The translations under genes were made by a program, and so were the position numbers. The notes beneath the pieces were generated by a model. That model ran no database searches. It was not told the DNA's origin and saw only the letters and a list, made by a program, of their open reading frames with translations. Below, in pieces: positions 34,682-45,004 of a DNA stretch of 64,000 nt. The stretch comes from Theocolax elegans (Eukaryota > Arthropoda > Insecta > Hymenoptera > Cerocephalidae), in the NCBI GenBank assembly GCA_026168455.1, contig CM047425.1, forward strand, positions 45,456,362 to 45,520,361. The letters run 5' to 3'. Position 1 is the stretch's first letter, and each line of letters opens with the position of its first letter.

Positions 34682-34773
34682 ATAACTCGTGTTAATTGTT
34701 TAGACTTTTTGCAAGTTTAACAATTCATGTTAAGTATCTTTGTGTGATTGTTCCGCAAAGATACGAGAGTTAT
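34682..34773 (+). ncRNA. Three-way-junction module 2
   Basis: Same plan as module 1 with other stem sequences. Outer ATAACTC/GAGTTAT; arm 1 GTTAATTGTTTAGACTT with AAGTTTAACAATT (34691-34725); arm 2 GTATCTTTG (34734-34742), 13-nt loop TGTGATTGTTCCG, CAAAGATAC (34756-34764). The A-U pair of module 1 arm 2 is U-A here. Confidence 0.62.
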
Positions 34774-34784
34774 AATATATAATA

Positions 34785-35479
34785 ATTCGGGCTTAATGCA
34801 GTGTCCTTATCACTCATACCCTCTACCAGTGGAGCCTTATTAGAGCTGACGGAAAATATACCTATCTGCGTCATTAACGCATCTCATTCAGCTTGATTCT
34901 GACTAATGTAATCACACATTTTCGGCGGAGTGGTCAGAGGTGCCGGCATATAACTAGATTAAGGTAACGCCAATGACTAATCGTAATCGGAAGACCCATA
35001 GTAGACTGCGTTTTATTGGCATCTGTAGAGGTAGTCAGACCGTCGTGTACGTAGGTACTCTTATGGTAGCCGTTCCTCTATCAGTCCCGCTCAGTGATAA
35101 CTCGCTGTCCACCTAAATGTCAGATAGGCTTTCGTCATCAGAGGTTAGTATTCCCCTATCACCGGCTCCTTTATCTGATGTGGCAGCTCTCTTTTTCCAC
35201 CTCTGTCTCTGCTTGGCGGCATTATCAACCGCTATTGTCACACGGTATACACCTACGCTTACCGACCTTCACATATGTCTGCATGGAATATTATCATTGT
35301 CCGGCCTTGCCTTGCGCAATCGGGCACGTAATAATCTATCCCGCATAGCAGCGTTTAATCCGGCCGCACATAGCCAACGTAACGCTAACACTCGACCGAA
35401 TTCTTCATCCGCCATCTTGGCGATCGTTCGCTTTATACTACGTCTCTCTCGACCGACAGTACCCTCGAGTAATATCTGA
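34785..35479 (-). pseudogene. Second copy of the LINE ORF1-like fragment
   Basis: Duplicate of 33211-33905 with essentially the same sequence. It arose from the local duplication, not from a separate LINE insertion. Confidence 0.6.
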
Positions 35480-37140
35480 ATCTATTTTGAGATAGATGAG
35501 AGAGAGAGAATCCCTAGTCGCGGGGAATCGGAGTTAGGTGCTAGGCGGGCTATAGGTGTGTGAGTGAGAGAGATAGCGCGATCGCCTAGCCCCTTCGCGT
35601 GTATAAAGTCTTCGCAGCTGGTTTCGCCGAGAGAAACCACTGCGGCGAATTATTTTATTTAATTCTAGTAAAATAAATTTGTTCCCGCGCGGGATCTATT
35701 TTATATATGGTGTGAGTTTTTAAAATAGATTCTTTCGGGAGAGGTAGCTGCCCCACCCCTCCTCCCTTTTAAAGAAAATTAAATTGTGTGATTGTTCCGC
35801 AAAAGATACGAGAGTTATAATATATAATTAATTAACTCGAGAGCGAGTTAAATAATTAAATTTAAAATTTTTTTGCATGTATTTTAATGATCGGCATTTA
35901 ACCTAATATTTTGTATTCGTTATTTGCCGTGAAATTTTAATATATGTAAAAAAAAAAAAACTTTCTTTTCTTTTTTTTTGTGTGTTTAAATTATATCTCC
36001 ACACATTTTTACCAATTATTTAGACTTGTTTGTTAGTTAAATAATTGGTTATAATTTTTTTTTTTGGTGTGTTTGAGTAAAATAATTCGGTGTATAAATT
36101 TAATTGTTTAGACTTGTTAGCAAGTTAAATAATTAAATTTTCATTTCCTTTTCGTTCAATTTATTTAAAAAAAGGAAATATAAATTATTTCAACTTGGTA
36201 GCAACATAAATTATTTATTTAGTCCTTTTTAGGATAAAATAAATATATTTCGCTGAAAAATTGTCGTTTGGGACGACAATTAGTGAAATAATTATTTTGT
36301 TGCAAACCATACGGGATTTACAACATTTCGTAAATACCCTTACTGTTGCAATAATTTAATTAAATTTGTGTTTGTAGTGTAGTGTAAATTATAAAGGAAA
36401 ATTTTTTTTTGTGTTTTGGGCTTGGAAAAGCAAAATAATAAATAGTGTCTTGGTGTGTGTGAATCACAAGACACTGTATTTATTTTTTTATTTATTTTAA
36501 AATTAATTATTTAGGCTCGTTAGCGAGATAAATAATTTAATTTTTTTCTTTCCTTTTCTTCCTTTATAATTTGCTGTTTCTGTAATTATTAATAGATTGA
36601 AACCTTAAATATTTCAATTTCCATAACAGAATAATTTCGTTTCGCCAGTGAGGAATCTTTTGGATTATAACTGGCGAGAGAGATATTTTGGGAAATCGTT
36701 AAATTTACCATTACTGGTAAATTACCGACGATATTGAAATAATTTGAGGATTTTTTTTTGTTAATAATTATTTGTGCTTGCGGAAGCAATTGTATAGAGT
36801 CTTGGTGTGTGTGAGTCACAAGACACTATTATAAACATTAATTATTTAGACTTGTGAGCAAGTTAAATAATTAATTTTAATTTGGTGCAAGTGTTAAGTG
36901 TGTGATTTGCCACAACTTTAACCAACAAAATTTAATTCTTTTGTTCTTTCAAGGACGAAATAAATTTCGTTTAAGGAAAATCTTTTGAATTTTAATTAAG
37001 TGAATTAATTTTGTTGGTGCACGAGTCGGTGCATTTTTACAATTTATTGTAATTGAGCCGACACCAAATTTTTTTTTACTCGTTGGGAGTAATAATTATT
37101 TATTGTGGTGAGTCCAATAAAATAATTTCCAATTGAAAAT
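35480..37140 (+). ncRNA. Promoter copy and remaining structured leader
   Basis: After the duplicated promoter the leader continues with at least five more arm-1-type hairpins: AACTCG/CGAGTT at 35830, ACCAATTATTTAGAC/TTAAATAATTGGT at 36013, then 36100, 36504 and 36838. Stem-loops carry the TGTGTGA loop motif at 36444-36475 and 36796-36826, and others such as TTTACC/GGTAAA, TTCGCCAGT/ACTGGCGA and AATTGTCGT/ACGACAATT. No coding region was found; the 76-codon reverse frame is an artefact. Confidence 0.5.
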
Positions 37141-38990
37141 TGGATACTTCCGAAGTATTTGAAACACTAGGGATTTCATCTGAAATCCCGGTTGAGAGTA
37201 CTTCTCCCCGACGTAACACGCCGGCTGCTGCTGGCCAAAAAAATAATGGCCAGCAGCTATGAAGCCCGAATGGCTCAGCTTATGCGTGAATCACGCATAG
37301 CTAGGGATATTCGTCGGGAAACTAAGAAGCTTCCGATTGAGGCAGTGTATGCTCAATTGGAGCATCTAAGTTTAAACGCAAATGGCGAAGAGGCGGAGTG
37401 CCTCGAACGCCTTTTGCGTCACCGGATAAGATGTGTAGACATTAATCTGGAAATACCATGGTTCCCTGAATACTGGAATTTACCCTTCACAAACCTTAGT
37501 ATGTCGAAATTGGGTGAAATTTTAATAGGATGTAAAAAATAAACAAGTTTCTTTCGGTCTGTCGATAAATTATATCTCCACACATTTTGAATTAGACTGG
37601 AGTTAAATTGGTGTTGGCATCCGGTGTATAAAGGTTTGTGTAGAAGTAAATAATTAAATTTTCATTCCTTTCGTTCAATTTATTTAAAAAAGGAAATATA
37701 AATTATTTAAATTGGTAGCAACATAAATTATTTATTTAGTCCTTTTTAGGATAAAATAAATATATTTCGCTGAAAAATTGTCGTTTGGGACGACAATTAG
37801 TGAAATAATTATTTTGTTGCAAACCATACGGGATTTACAACATTTCGTAAATACCCTTACTGTTGCAATAATTTAATTAAATTTGTGTTTGTAGTGTAGT
37901 GTAAATTATAAAGGAAAATTTTTTTTTGTGTTTTGGGCTTGGAAAAGCAAAATAATAAATAGTGTCTTGGTGTGTGTGAATCACAAGACACTGTATTTAT
38001 TTTTTTATTTATTTTAAAATTAATTATTTAGGCTCGTTAGCGAGATAAATAATTTAATTTTTTTCTTTCCTTTTCTTCCTTTATAATTTGCTGTTTCTGT
38101 AATTATTAATAGATTGAAACCTTAAATATTTCAATTTCCATAACAGAATAATTTCGTTTCGCCAGTGAGGAATCTTTTGGATTATAACTGGCGAGAGAGA
38201 TATTTTGGGAAATCGTTAAATTTACCATTACTGGTAAATTACCGACGATATTGAAATAATTTGAGGATTTTTTTTTGTTAATAATTATTTGTGCTTGCGG
38301 AAGCAATTGTATAGAGTCTTGGTGTGTGTGAGTCACAAGACACTATTATAAACATTAATTATTTAGACTTGTGAGCAAGTTAAATAATTAATTTTAATTT
38401 GGTGCAAGTGTTAAGTGTGTGATTTGCCACAACTTTAACCAACAAAATTTAATTCTTTTGTTCTTTCAAGGACGAAATAAATTTCGTTTAAGGAAAATCT
38501 TTTGAATTTTAATTAAGTGAATTAATTTTGTTGGTGCACGAGTCGGTGCATTTTTACAATTTATTGTAATTGAGCCGACACCAAATTTTTTTTTACTCGT
38601 TGGGAGTAATAATTATTTTATTGTGGTGAGTCCAATAAAATAATTTCCAATTGAAAATTGGATACTTCCGAAGTATTTGAAACACTAGGGATTTCATCTG
38701 AAATCCCGGTTGAGAGTACTTCTCCCGACGTAACACGCCGGCTGCTGCTGGCCAAAAAAATAATGGCCAGCAGCTATGAAGCCCGAATGGCTCAGCTTAT
38801 GCGTGAATCACGCATAGCTAGGGATATTCGTCGGGAAACTAAGAAGCTTCCGATTGAGGCAGTGTATGCTCAATTGGAGCATCTAAGTTTAAACGCAAAT
38901 GGCGAAGAGGCGGAGTGCCTCGAACGCCTTTTGCGTCACCGGATAAGATGTGTAGACATTAATCTGGAAATACCATGGTTCCCTGAATAC
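35987..38990. repeat. Direct duplication, about 1.5 kb, leader plus gag start
   Basis: The leader end and first gag codons at 35987-37471 recur at 37566-38990, with an offset of 1517 bp at 36589/38106. Between them lies about 90 bp of unrelated sequence. The first copy has an extra C in the CTTCTCCCC run relative to the second and loses the gag frame after WFPEY. Confidence 0.92.
37244..37542 (+). pseudogene. Truncated duplicate of gypsy gag start
   Basis: From the in-frame ATGGCC at 37244 the sequence matches the intact copy (ASSYEARMAQL... to INLEIPWFPEY), then diverges into 26 unrelated codons and a stop. It is a by-product of the leader duplication. Confidence 0.8.
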
Positions 38991-39464
38991 GATGAGAATG
39001 TAAGGGCAGAGCCTGCACATAAACCTCTAGTATGTCAGGAAATATGGGAAATTAGGAAACCTCGTTCCAGGAAAGGGAGTGTGGTCCCATCAGGAACGGA
39101 AGTTTCCTGCGAGTCCGAAATGTCGGATCGCGAAAGGGTTGCTAGTGACAGAGCACCCATTCCTGAAGAAGATGGAACTCTGTCACCAAGTGGTCAGTAT
39201 AGAAACTCGCCATTGAGTACTGCACATAGCCCGAGGTTGGCATCAACAGGTGCTATACCTAAACGGTTTGGCGAGGTACTGGGAGCAAACATGACCACGA
39301 CTGCAATCTCTTATGTTCCTGTTTTGGTGGCTGCAACATCATGCACAACCACTACGTCGACGGTTACGACCGTGACGACTGCTCAACTCGGAGGTTTTTA
39401 TGCACCCGCACATTACCTCCCAATTGACGAGCAAAGAAACAGCGGACGAAAAACCGAGGTTTGA
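38763..39464 (+). pseudogene. Gypsy gag N-terminal region
   Basis: The frame is open from just after a TGA at 38652, but its first ATG is at 38763 (ATAATGGCC, good context). A charged helical segment (ARMAQLMRESRIARDIRRET), LPIEAVYAQLEHLSL and a Ser/Thr-rich tail follow. It resembles the N-terminal part of gypsy gag polyproteins but carries no named domain. Near 39400-39460 reading must shift to the next frame to reach the rest of gag. Upstream lies the structured leader. Confidence 0.65.
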
Positions 39465-41598
39465 ACAGAGACGTCGTGAGACCTCTTGTGAGGAACAAGA
39501 TAGAAGAGAGAAGCGTGAGTACACGACTCCAAACAGAAAGTCACGATACCATCGTTCTGTGAGTAGAGCCTCAAGCAACGACGAACGTTGTGAAAGCTGT
39601 ACGGAGAGACGTACTCATAAACGTCAGTCCAACCGTAAACTCGAAGACCGAGCACAGACGGAAATTCCGGAGCAAAGTCACAGAGAGAAGTCGGACAGAC
39701 GTAGAGAATCGCCTCGAGAGAAACGTGCGGTGGCCACATGCGATCAGTATACTCAGACGGATTCGTCCGATGGGTATCAGTCTGATCGCGAACCTACTCG
39801 TAGGAGATCCGATTCTCGTAGGGCGGCTGAAGGCTGACAAGAGAATAGGAATCCTTCTACCAGTAGGCGTAGGAGTTCCCGGACGGATAATAGAGATGAC
39901 CGTCGGGAAAGAGAGTCCTACGAGGCCAGGTCAAGTAATCGTGAAGACGATAACCGAACGCACGATCGGACAGGGTGCGCACGAGAGCTGCGTATCTGGA
40001 ACATGTCCTTTGATGGTGAGACCAAAAAGGACGCGGAAGAGTTTCTGAACCGTTTACACGACTTCAGAAATGACAACGAGTTCTCAGATCGCAGGATGTT
40101 CAGTGCCCTGCCCAATGTGTTCTCAAAATCAGTTCTGTTCTGGTATAGAACAGTTCAGCCATCTCTTCGAGATTGGCGTGATTTTGAGATCGAGTTCCTA
40201 AATGAGTATGGCCGTATAATAAATGACGAAGATTTACTCATAGAACTTCGATCAAGAACACAAAATGAGGGAGAAAAGGCTACGACGTTTTTGAACTGTT
40301 TCAGAGCGATCGTAAATAAATTTAAATGCCCTCCCTCATTAGAACAACAAGTAAAGATGGCCTACTCGTAGATGAGGCCAGACTACCGTAGGTACATACT
40401 AGTACGACAAATCAGGAATTTCTCTGATTTGACAAGCTACGGTAAAGAGTACGAGCAGCATTTAACATGGGACACGAAATTCTTCAGTTCCAACGTTAAG
40501 CGCGAGAAGCTCGTACCAGAAGCTTTCCCGAAACAGAGTGGTGCAGCACGAGTTACGGGTAAAGTGGCGACTGTTATTCTTAAGCTCGGGCAAAAGAGAA
40601 AGACGTGTTTTGACGAATTTCCAACTGCCCCAGCAAAATGTTTTTGTCCCACAAAAGGCACAAAACCTGGTAAGGTATGTGCAACCAAAGGCGACGGCAG
40701 TAAACCCAACGAACCTGAGCACCAACTTTGTCGGCGTGTGTTTCACATGCCAAAAAGTCGGTCATAGGTCGTCGAATTGCCCGAGCCGAACATGCTACCG
40801 ATGTGGAAACATTGGGCACTCCGCTGAGCAGTGCTCTACCGAATTGGTAGCAAAGGAGTGCCAGCTGTGTGGAACTAGTGGCGTTACACTCCAAACATGT
40901 CCTAACTGCGTCAGGTTCCTTAAAAACGTGGAAAACCTGAACGCAGGGCACCCGAGCTGCCCCGGGCGCCCTGCACTGCAGGAAGTAAACCGCATGGTTT
41001 ACAAGGGCAAGAGTTTAAGGTTGGAGAACCCTCTAAACTCTTTAAGAAGTCTAGCAAATCATTTGCTGACTTCTCTAAAGTCCTTAACGGAGATCAGATT
41101 CCCTCTCAGACCGAAGTTGGTGTTGAAAGTAAGTCTGAGTGTAAGGTTCCTAAACGTTCTGGGGATTCGACAGATGGAAAAGTTCTTAGAACACAACCTG
41201 TCAATCCCACCCGAGCTTTGCAAGGTAAGACAGAACAAGGAAGCTTATTAGACCAACAAAAGCGTGAGGCTAAAGATTGGTCTAAGGAACTCCAAAGGCA
41301 AATATACTCTGATAGCAGAGATATTATTGGTGAAGAAGGCTTAAAGAGATCGTTACCGCAGCCGCTTAGCACCATCGGAGTGAACGACCTTGGTTGTTGC
41401 TCATCGTCACCCCGTTCTGACACACCTAGTAAAGAGGACAAGAAGCCCTTGGTGGAGAAGGAAATTGTCCTCAACAACGAGCCCTTGGTGGAGAAGGTAG
41501 TTGTCGATGGTGTGCATAACATGAACCGTACAAACTCGTTGCCGAGAAGTACAGTTCAGGGGGGGGGGCAGATGCCGTACCAAGTACGTCTAAAATGA
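39400..41598 (+). pseudogene. Gypsy gag: capsid-like domain and zinc knuckles
   Basis: An Arg/Glu/Ser-rich stretch (39400-39990) leads to the retrotransposon gag domain (PF03732-type) at about 40003-40480: MSFDGETKKDAEEFLNRL, FWYRTVQPSLRDWRDFE, FLNEYGR. TGA at 39835 and TAG at 40369 interrupt this frame. After a frameshift near 40600 come zinc knuckles CFTCQKVGHRSSNC and CYRCGNIGHSAEQC, and a third Cys-rich CQLCG. A further shift gives the last 127 codons ending TGA at 41598, which overlaps the protease ATG. The protein would package element RNA. Confidence 0.82.
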
Positions 41599-41969
41599 CG
41601 CACACGGCATCGACTCCTAACGACGACAGTCAAACCGATCAGATAATTGCTGGAATCCAATCGGATAACCGGCTATTCTTTTTGGTACGACTCGGTGGAA
41701 AGGACTTTAAAGCACTTTTCGATCCTGGCGCCATGGTCTCTCTTGTACGATCAGATGTTGTCGAACAGTACAAGTTTAAATGGAGACCAGTCAAGGTTAT
41801 CGTGATAGGTGTGGCTGGACCAGCACTAAAAGTCCTTGGCCTAATCGACATTCTATTCTGTGTAGAAGGCCTTAATGGCAATATCCAACTGAGAATTGTA
41901 GAGAATATTGAGCATTCCACCATTCTCGGTATGGATTTCTACAACATTGGAATATGGAAGTCAAATTAG
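41595..41969 (+). CDS. Gypsy aspartic protease, intact frame
   Basis: 124 codons. The ATG overlaps the gag stop as ATGA. A retropepsin fold is shown by FLVRLGGKDFKALFDPGAMV, with active site DPG (DSG/DTG in most), and by HSTILGMDFY near the end, the I-G-D/N block. Length and order fit a single retropepsin unit. The domain is open, but the polyprotein around it is broken. The overlap suggests that pol was expressed through frameshifting or reinitiation. Confidence 0.75.
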   Translation: MTHTASTPNDDSQTDQIIAGIQSDNRLFFLVRLGGKDFKALFDPGAMVSLVRSDVVEQYKFKWRPVKVIVIGVAGPALKVLGLIDILFCVEGLNGNIQLRIVENIEHSTILGMDFYNIGIWKSN

Positions 41970-42842
41970 GCGAAGCTATTTGGCGTATTGGCGAGAGTGA
42001 TTGGAGACACTTCGTCAGAGATACAGCTCATGACATCGATTCGAGGATTTCCGCTGAATGTGCTGGTATAATTGAGATACAGGACGACCAGCGCAAACAA
42101 GTCAAAGAGTTAGTTGAAAGCCTACTCTTGTCCTCGGGAGACGTCCACGGCTTTACGACGTTAACGGAGCACCACATAGAGGTTGAACCTGGTGCAAGAC
42201 CGGTTCGTCATAAGCCAAGACGTATGTCTCCCAAGGTCCTCGAATTTGCCCAGAGTGAGGTCAAAAATATGTTTGACAAGGGCATTATTGAACCGAGTGC
42301 GAGTGATTGGTCAGCTGCTTAAGAAAGCTTACTTCCAAATATTAATGGCCTAGGCGAGTCGGCATTATACTGCATTTGCTGTACCAGGGTCGGGGCTGTG
42401 GCAGTTCACGAGAATGGCTTTTGGCCTCATGAATGCTCCTAAGACCTTTGCACGGCTTATAGATGCAATTTTCGGGCCTAAGGTGGAACCTCATGTGTTT
42501 GGTTATCTAGACGACTTGATCGTCATTACCGAAACTTTTGAGGACCATCTAAAATGGCTCGAATACGTACTAATTTCGTTGAATGACGCTGGACTCGAAG
42601 TGAATCGAGAGAAGTGTGAGTTTTGTTGTTCCAGCGTAACGTTCCTTGGGTACAAATTGGACGCGGACGGCTTGAGGCCTGACGAGGAACGAGTCGCTCC
42701 AGTCCTTAATTACCCTACTCCTTGTAATGTCAAACAGCTGAGATCCTTTCTCGGGATGGTAGGCTGGTACTCTCGATTTATTAATCGAGAAGCTGACATT
42801 AAAGCTCCCCTTACTAAGTTGCTGCGTAAAGACCAGGCTTGA
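41954..42842 (+). pseudogene. Gypsy reverse transcriptase, internally deleted
   Basis: 41954-42322 holds the entry region: HHIEVEPGARPVRHKPRRM and MFDKGIIEPSASDWSA. The fingers and first palm motif (R-C-DYR-LN to LD) are missing. Reading resumes with MAFGLMNAPKTFARL (from 42414), VFGYLDDLIVITET with the catalytic YLDD intact, REKCEFCCSSVTFLGY and KQLRSFLGMVGWYSRFI. A TGA at 42840 ends the block. The deletion of one catalytic Asp makes it inactive. The family is Ty3/gypsy. Confidence 0.88.
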
Positions 42843-43514
42843 GATTGGGGCGAGGAGCAGGAGGAGGCGTTTTGTCAGCTTAGAGTTGCGTTAGCTGAAA
42901 CGCCTGTATTAGCCCGTCCAGACTTTTCTAAGCCATTTACCGTCCAAAGTGACGCTAGTGACTTAGCAATAGGTGCGGTGTTGACGCAACTGGACGACAA
43001 GGGTTTCGAGCATCCGATTGTCTACGTCAGCCGATTATTAAATCGCGCTGAACGTAATTACATGACAACGGAAAAAGAATGCTTGGCTCTCATATGGGCT
43101 ATTAAGAGATTGAGACCATACATTGAGGCCTATCGATTCACGGCTGTGACCGACCATAGTGCTCTCATATGGCTCAAAAATCTCAGAGAACCGTAGGGTA
43201 GGTTGGCACGATGGATACTTGAAATGCAGCAATGGGACTTTGAAATAGTGCATAAGAAAGGAGCCTTACACTATGTCCCAGACGCGCTTTCTCGTGCCGT
43301 CAACCCAGACCCCGACGAAGAAGAGATTGCCTCGTTCGAAGTAATTACAGACCCATGGTATATTGCTAGATTAAACGATGTACGCTCATGCCCTCAAAAA
43401 TTTCCGGAGTGGATAATTGAGGATGATATGCTATATCGTTTTACAAGCGGTAAACTCCTGGACTCTGTATCAGAACCAATTTGTCTTACGGTGTCTGATA
43501 TGTCAGAACTATAA
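42843..43514 (+). pseudogene. Gypsy RNase H and linker
   Basis: In the same frame as the RT after the TGA: FTVQSDASDLAIGAVL (first Asp), TTEKECLALIWAIKRLRPY (Glu), FTAVTDHSALIWL (Asp), then a TAG at 43194, and WDFEIVHKKGALHYVPDALS, the usual end of RNase H. It continues to about 43514, then integrase is missing. Confidence 0.88.
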
Positions 43515-43583
43515 GATGTCTCAAGCAGGTCCTCAAGGCTAATGATTTAAATTGACCGTACACTTTCCTAAGGTGCGTAAGGC

Positions 43584-43739
43584 ATGTCTGCTAAACTGGC
43601 ACCAAAGTATGACAGACCCTTTGAAGTTAAAGGAGTACTATCCCCAGTAGTTCTGAGACTAGAAGAGTCTGGTCGGAAACAGACCGAGGTACACATATCC
43701 GATGTGAAGAGATATGTACCACCTCGGGTTGCCATGTAA
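43584..43739 (+). pseudogene. Gypsy integrase C-terminal tail
   Basis: Fifty-one codons read LAPKYDRPFEVKGVLSP and VHISDVKRYVPP, the SH3-like tail of gypsy integrase (KL-p-y-GPF-V----P--Y-L). The zinc and DDE domains that should precede it are deleted. Confidence 0.8.
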
Positions 43740-43945
43740 AGCGGTAGGGAAAACGTATCGGCGTACGTGAGAACAGTCAGCGAAGGCTGGGCTTGGTGAC
43801 TGTATGCCACGTCAATATCATACGAAGCACGAAGAATCATCGAAGCAGCCTCCAATTGAAGATAAGAAGAGAAGCATACACCGCGCAGTCGTGGATAGAT
43901 TGTGCCTTTCTTTCGACTCGGCCTTCCCGAGGGAAGTGGAGTCTA

Positions 43946-43963
43946 GGGGGGGGGGGGGCTTTG
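43946..43963 (+). promoter_or_regulatory. Polypurine tract before the 3' LTR
   Basis: A run of 13 G after GGAAGTGGAGTCTA lies five bases before the LTR start. Such purine tracts prime plus-strand synthesis. The G run may vary in length or be miscalled. Confidence 0.65.
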
Positions 43964-45002
43964 TGACGGAAATCGTCACACAATCTATTCACGACGAATA
44001 GAGTATTTAAATTGTCGAATTGTAAGTCGTCGGAGCCTTTCGTATGTCAAGGCCAACCGACGACACTTGTTTATTTTTCTACAAGTGTACAATTACGCGC
44101 ACGATAGTATGTAGGGATGAGAGCGCGAGAGTGTGTGTGTATCCCACTCTCATCCCTTTTTCAAATATTAGACAAATGCCTATTAGTACGTCCCGATTCG
44201 CCGCTCGAGGCGGACAAATTACCCGGTATCGTGCGATACAGTTTTTCCGGCTAAGAAAAGGCGCGTGAGGCGCAAAGCCGTCGACAACCCAGAACGTCCT
44301 CGCGAGGTGAGCCGCGAGTGTTTTTGGTGTGTGTGAACAAGGACGGGAAGTGCATAAGTGAGTGCGGACGCGGTTCGCGAGGCACTCGCCGCGGCACAGG
44401 GCCGCCTTCCACCACCGCAGCCGACGTCGTCCTCCGTTGCCCAGGAGGGCAAAAGGGACATGGATCGGCTGGGCCATCCACGGGGCGAATCCCGGTAAGT
44501 GTATTTTATACTACCGCGCGTTCCCCCCCTTACCCCGAGTGTATGTGTGTGAGTACATCGAGAGTGTGTTCGGGTACGCCGGTACCCGAATAGCGGAGAT
44601 CAGGAAGGAGTCAACCGCAGGCGAGTATCTCGAGCCGGTTGGCTCCCGATACTTCCGCCCGCGCGAAGTAACATTGTCGCGGCACGAGGCCTGGATGGCC
44701 AAAATGTTAAATAAATTAAAAATTTATAATTAAATGTTTTAATCTTTTTATTTTAATTAAATGTGTGTTTCTTTTATTCTCCCCGCTCCCGCCGACATTT
44801 TAATAATTTTACAATCGTGTCGAGGCAAGGAAGATCGCCCAAATCCTCCACACCGTTCGTCCCAGCGAACTCGTGTTCCTGGCGACAGCCCGCAGTTCGC
44901 GATAAATAATTTAATTGTGTGCGCGGTATTGGGCAACGCGGCCCAACGGTCAATTCTAATTATTAAAATTAATTAAATTCGATCGGGTGCGCGAATACCA
45001 CG
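43964..45002 (+). mobile_element. 3' LTR of the gypsy element, end clipped
   Basis: Starts TGACGGAAATCGTCACAC and runs about 1.04 kb to GCGAATACCACG, where it passes into LINE sequence. The solo copy at 52462-53500 shows the full end, CCACGTCACA. An inverted GGGATGAGAG/CTCTCATCCC lies near 44116-44156. Frames up to 132 codons inside are not genes. No matching 5' LTR was found upstream. Confidence 0.82.
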
Positions 45003-45004
45003 TA

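Larger units (their letters stand above)
34052..34784 (+). ncRNA. Structured leader RNA, 5' part
   Basis: An AT-rich leader in which short inverted repeats follow each other: TTATTTTA/TAAAATAA, TCCCGCGCGGGA, TCTATTTT/AAAATAGA, TAAAGAAAA/TTTTCTTTA, then two three-way-junction modules (34419-34509 and 34682-34773) separated by another stem-loop. It carries no long reading frame. It is probably the untranslated leader of the gypsy element, with conserved folds of unknown role. Confidence 0.55.
33211..35780. repeat. Direct duplication, 1574 bp offset
   Basis: 33211-34784 is repeated from 34785, sharing the LINE-like fragment, the promoter and the start of the leader. The second copy lacks about 545 bp of leader (first copy equivalent 34206-34752). 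The copies are nearly identical, differing by single bases such as GCGTCG versus GCGGCG. Confidence 0.93.

Noticed and set aside
36589..36819. 76-codon reverse frame, repeated at 38106-38336
   Set aside because: It lies in the AT-rich structured leader, opposite to the element's strand, and is duplicated with it.
44044..44733. Frames of up to 132 codons in the LTR
   Set aside because: They lie in the GC-rich 3' LTR; the solo copy at 52462-53500 has different, non-corresponding frames.
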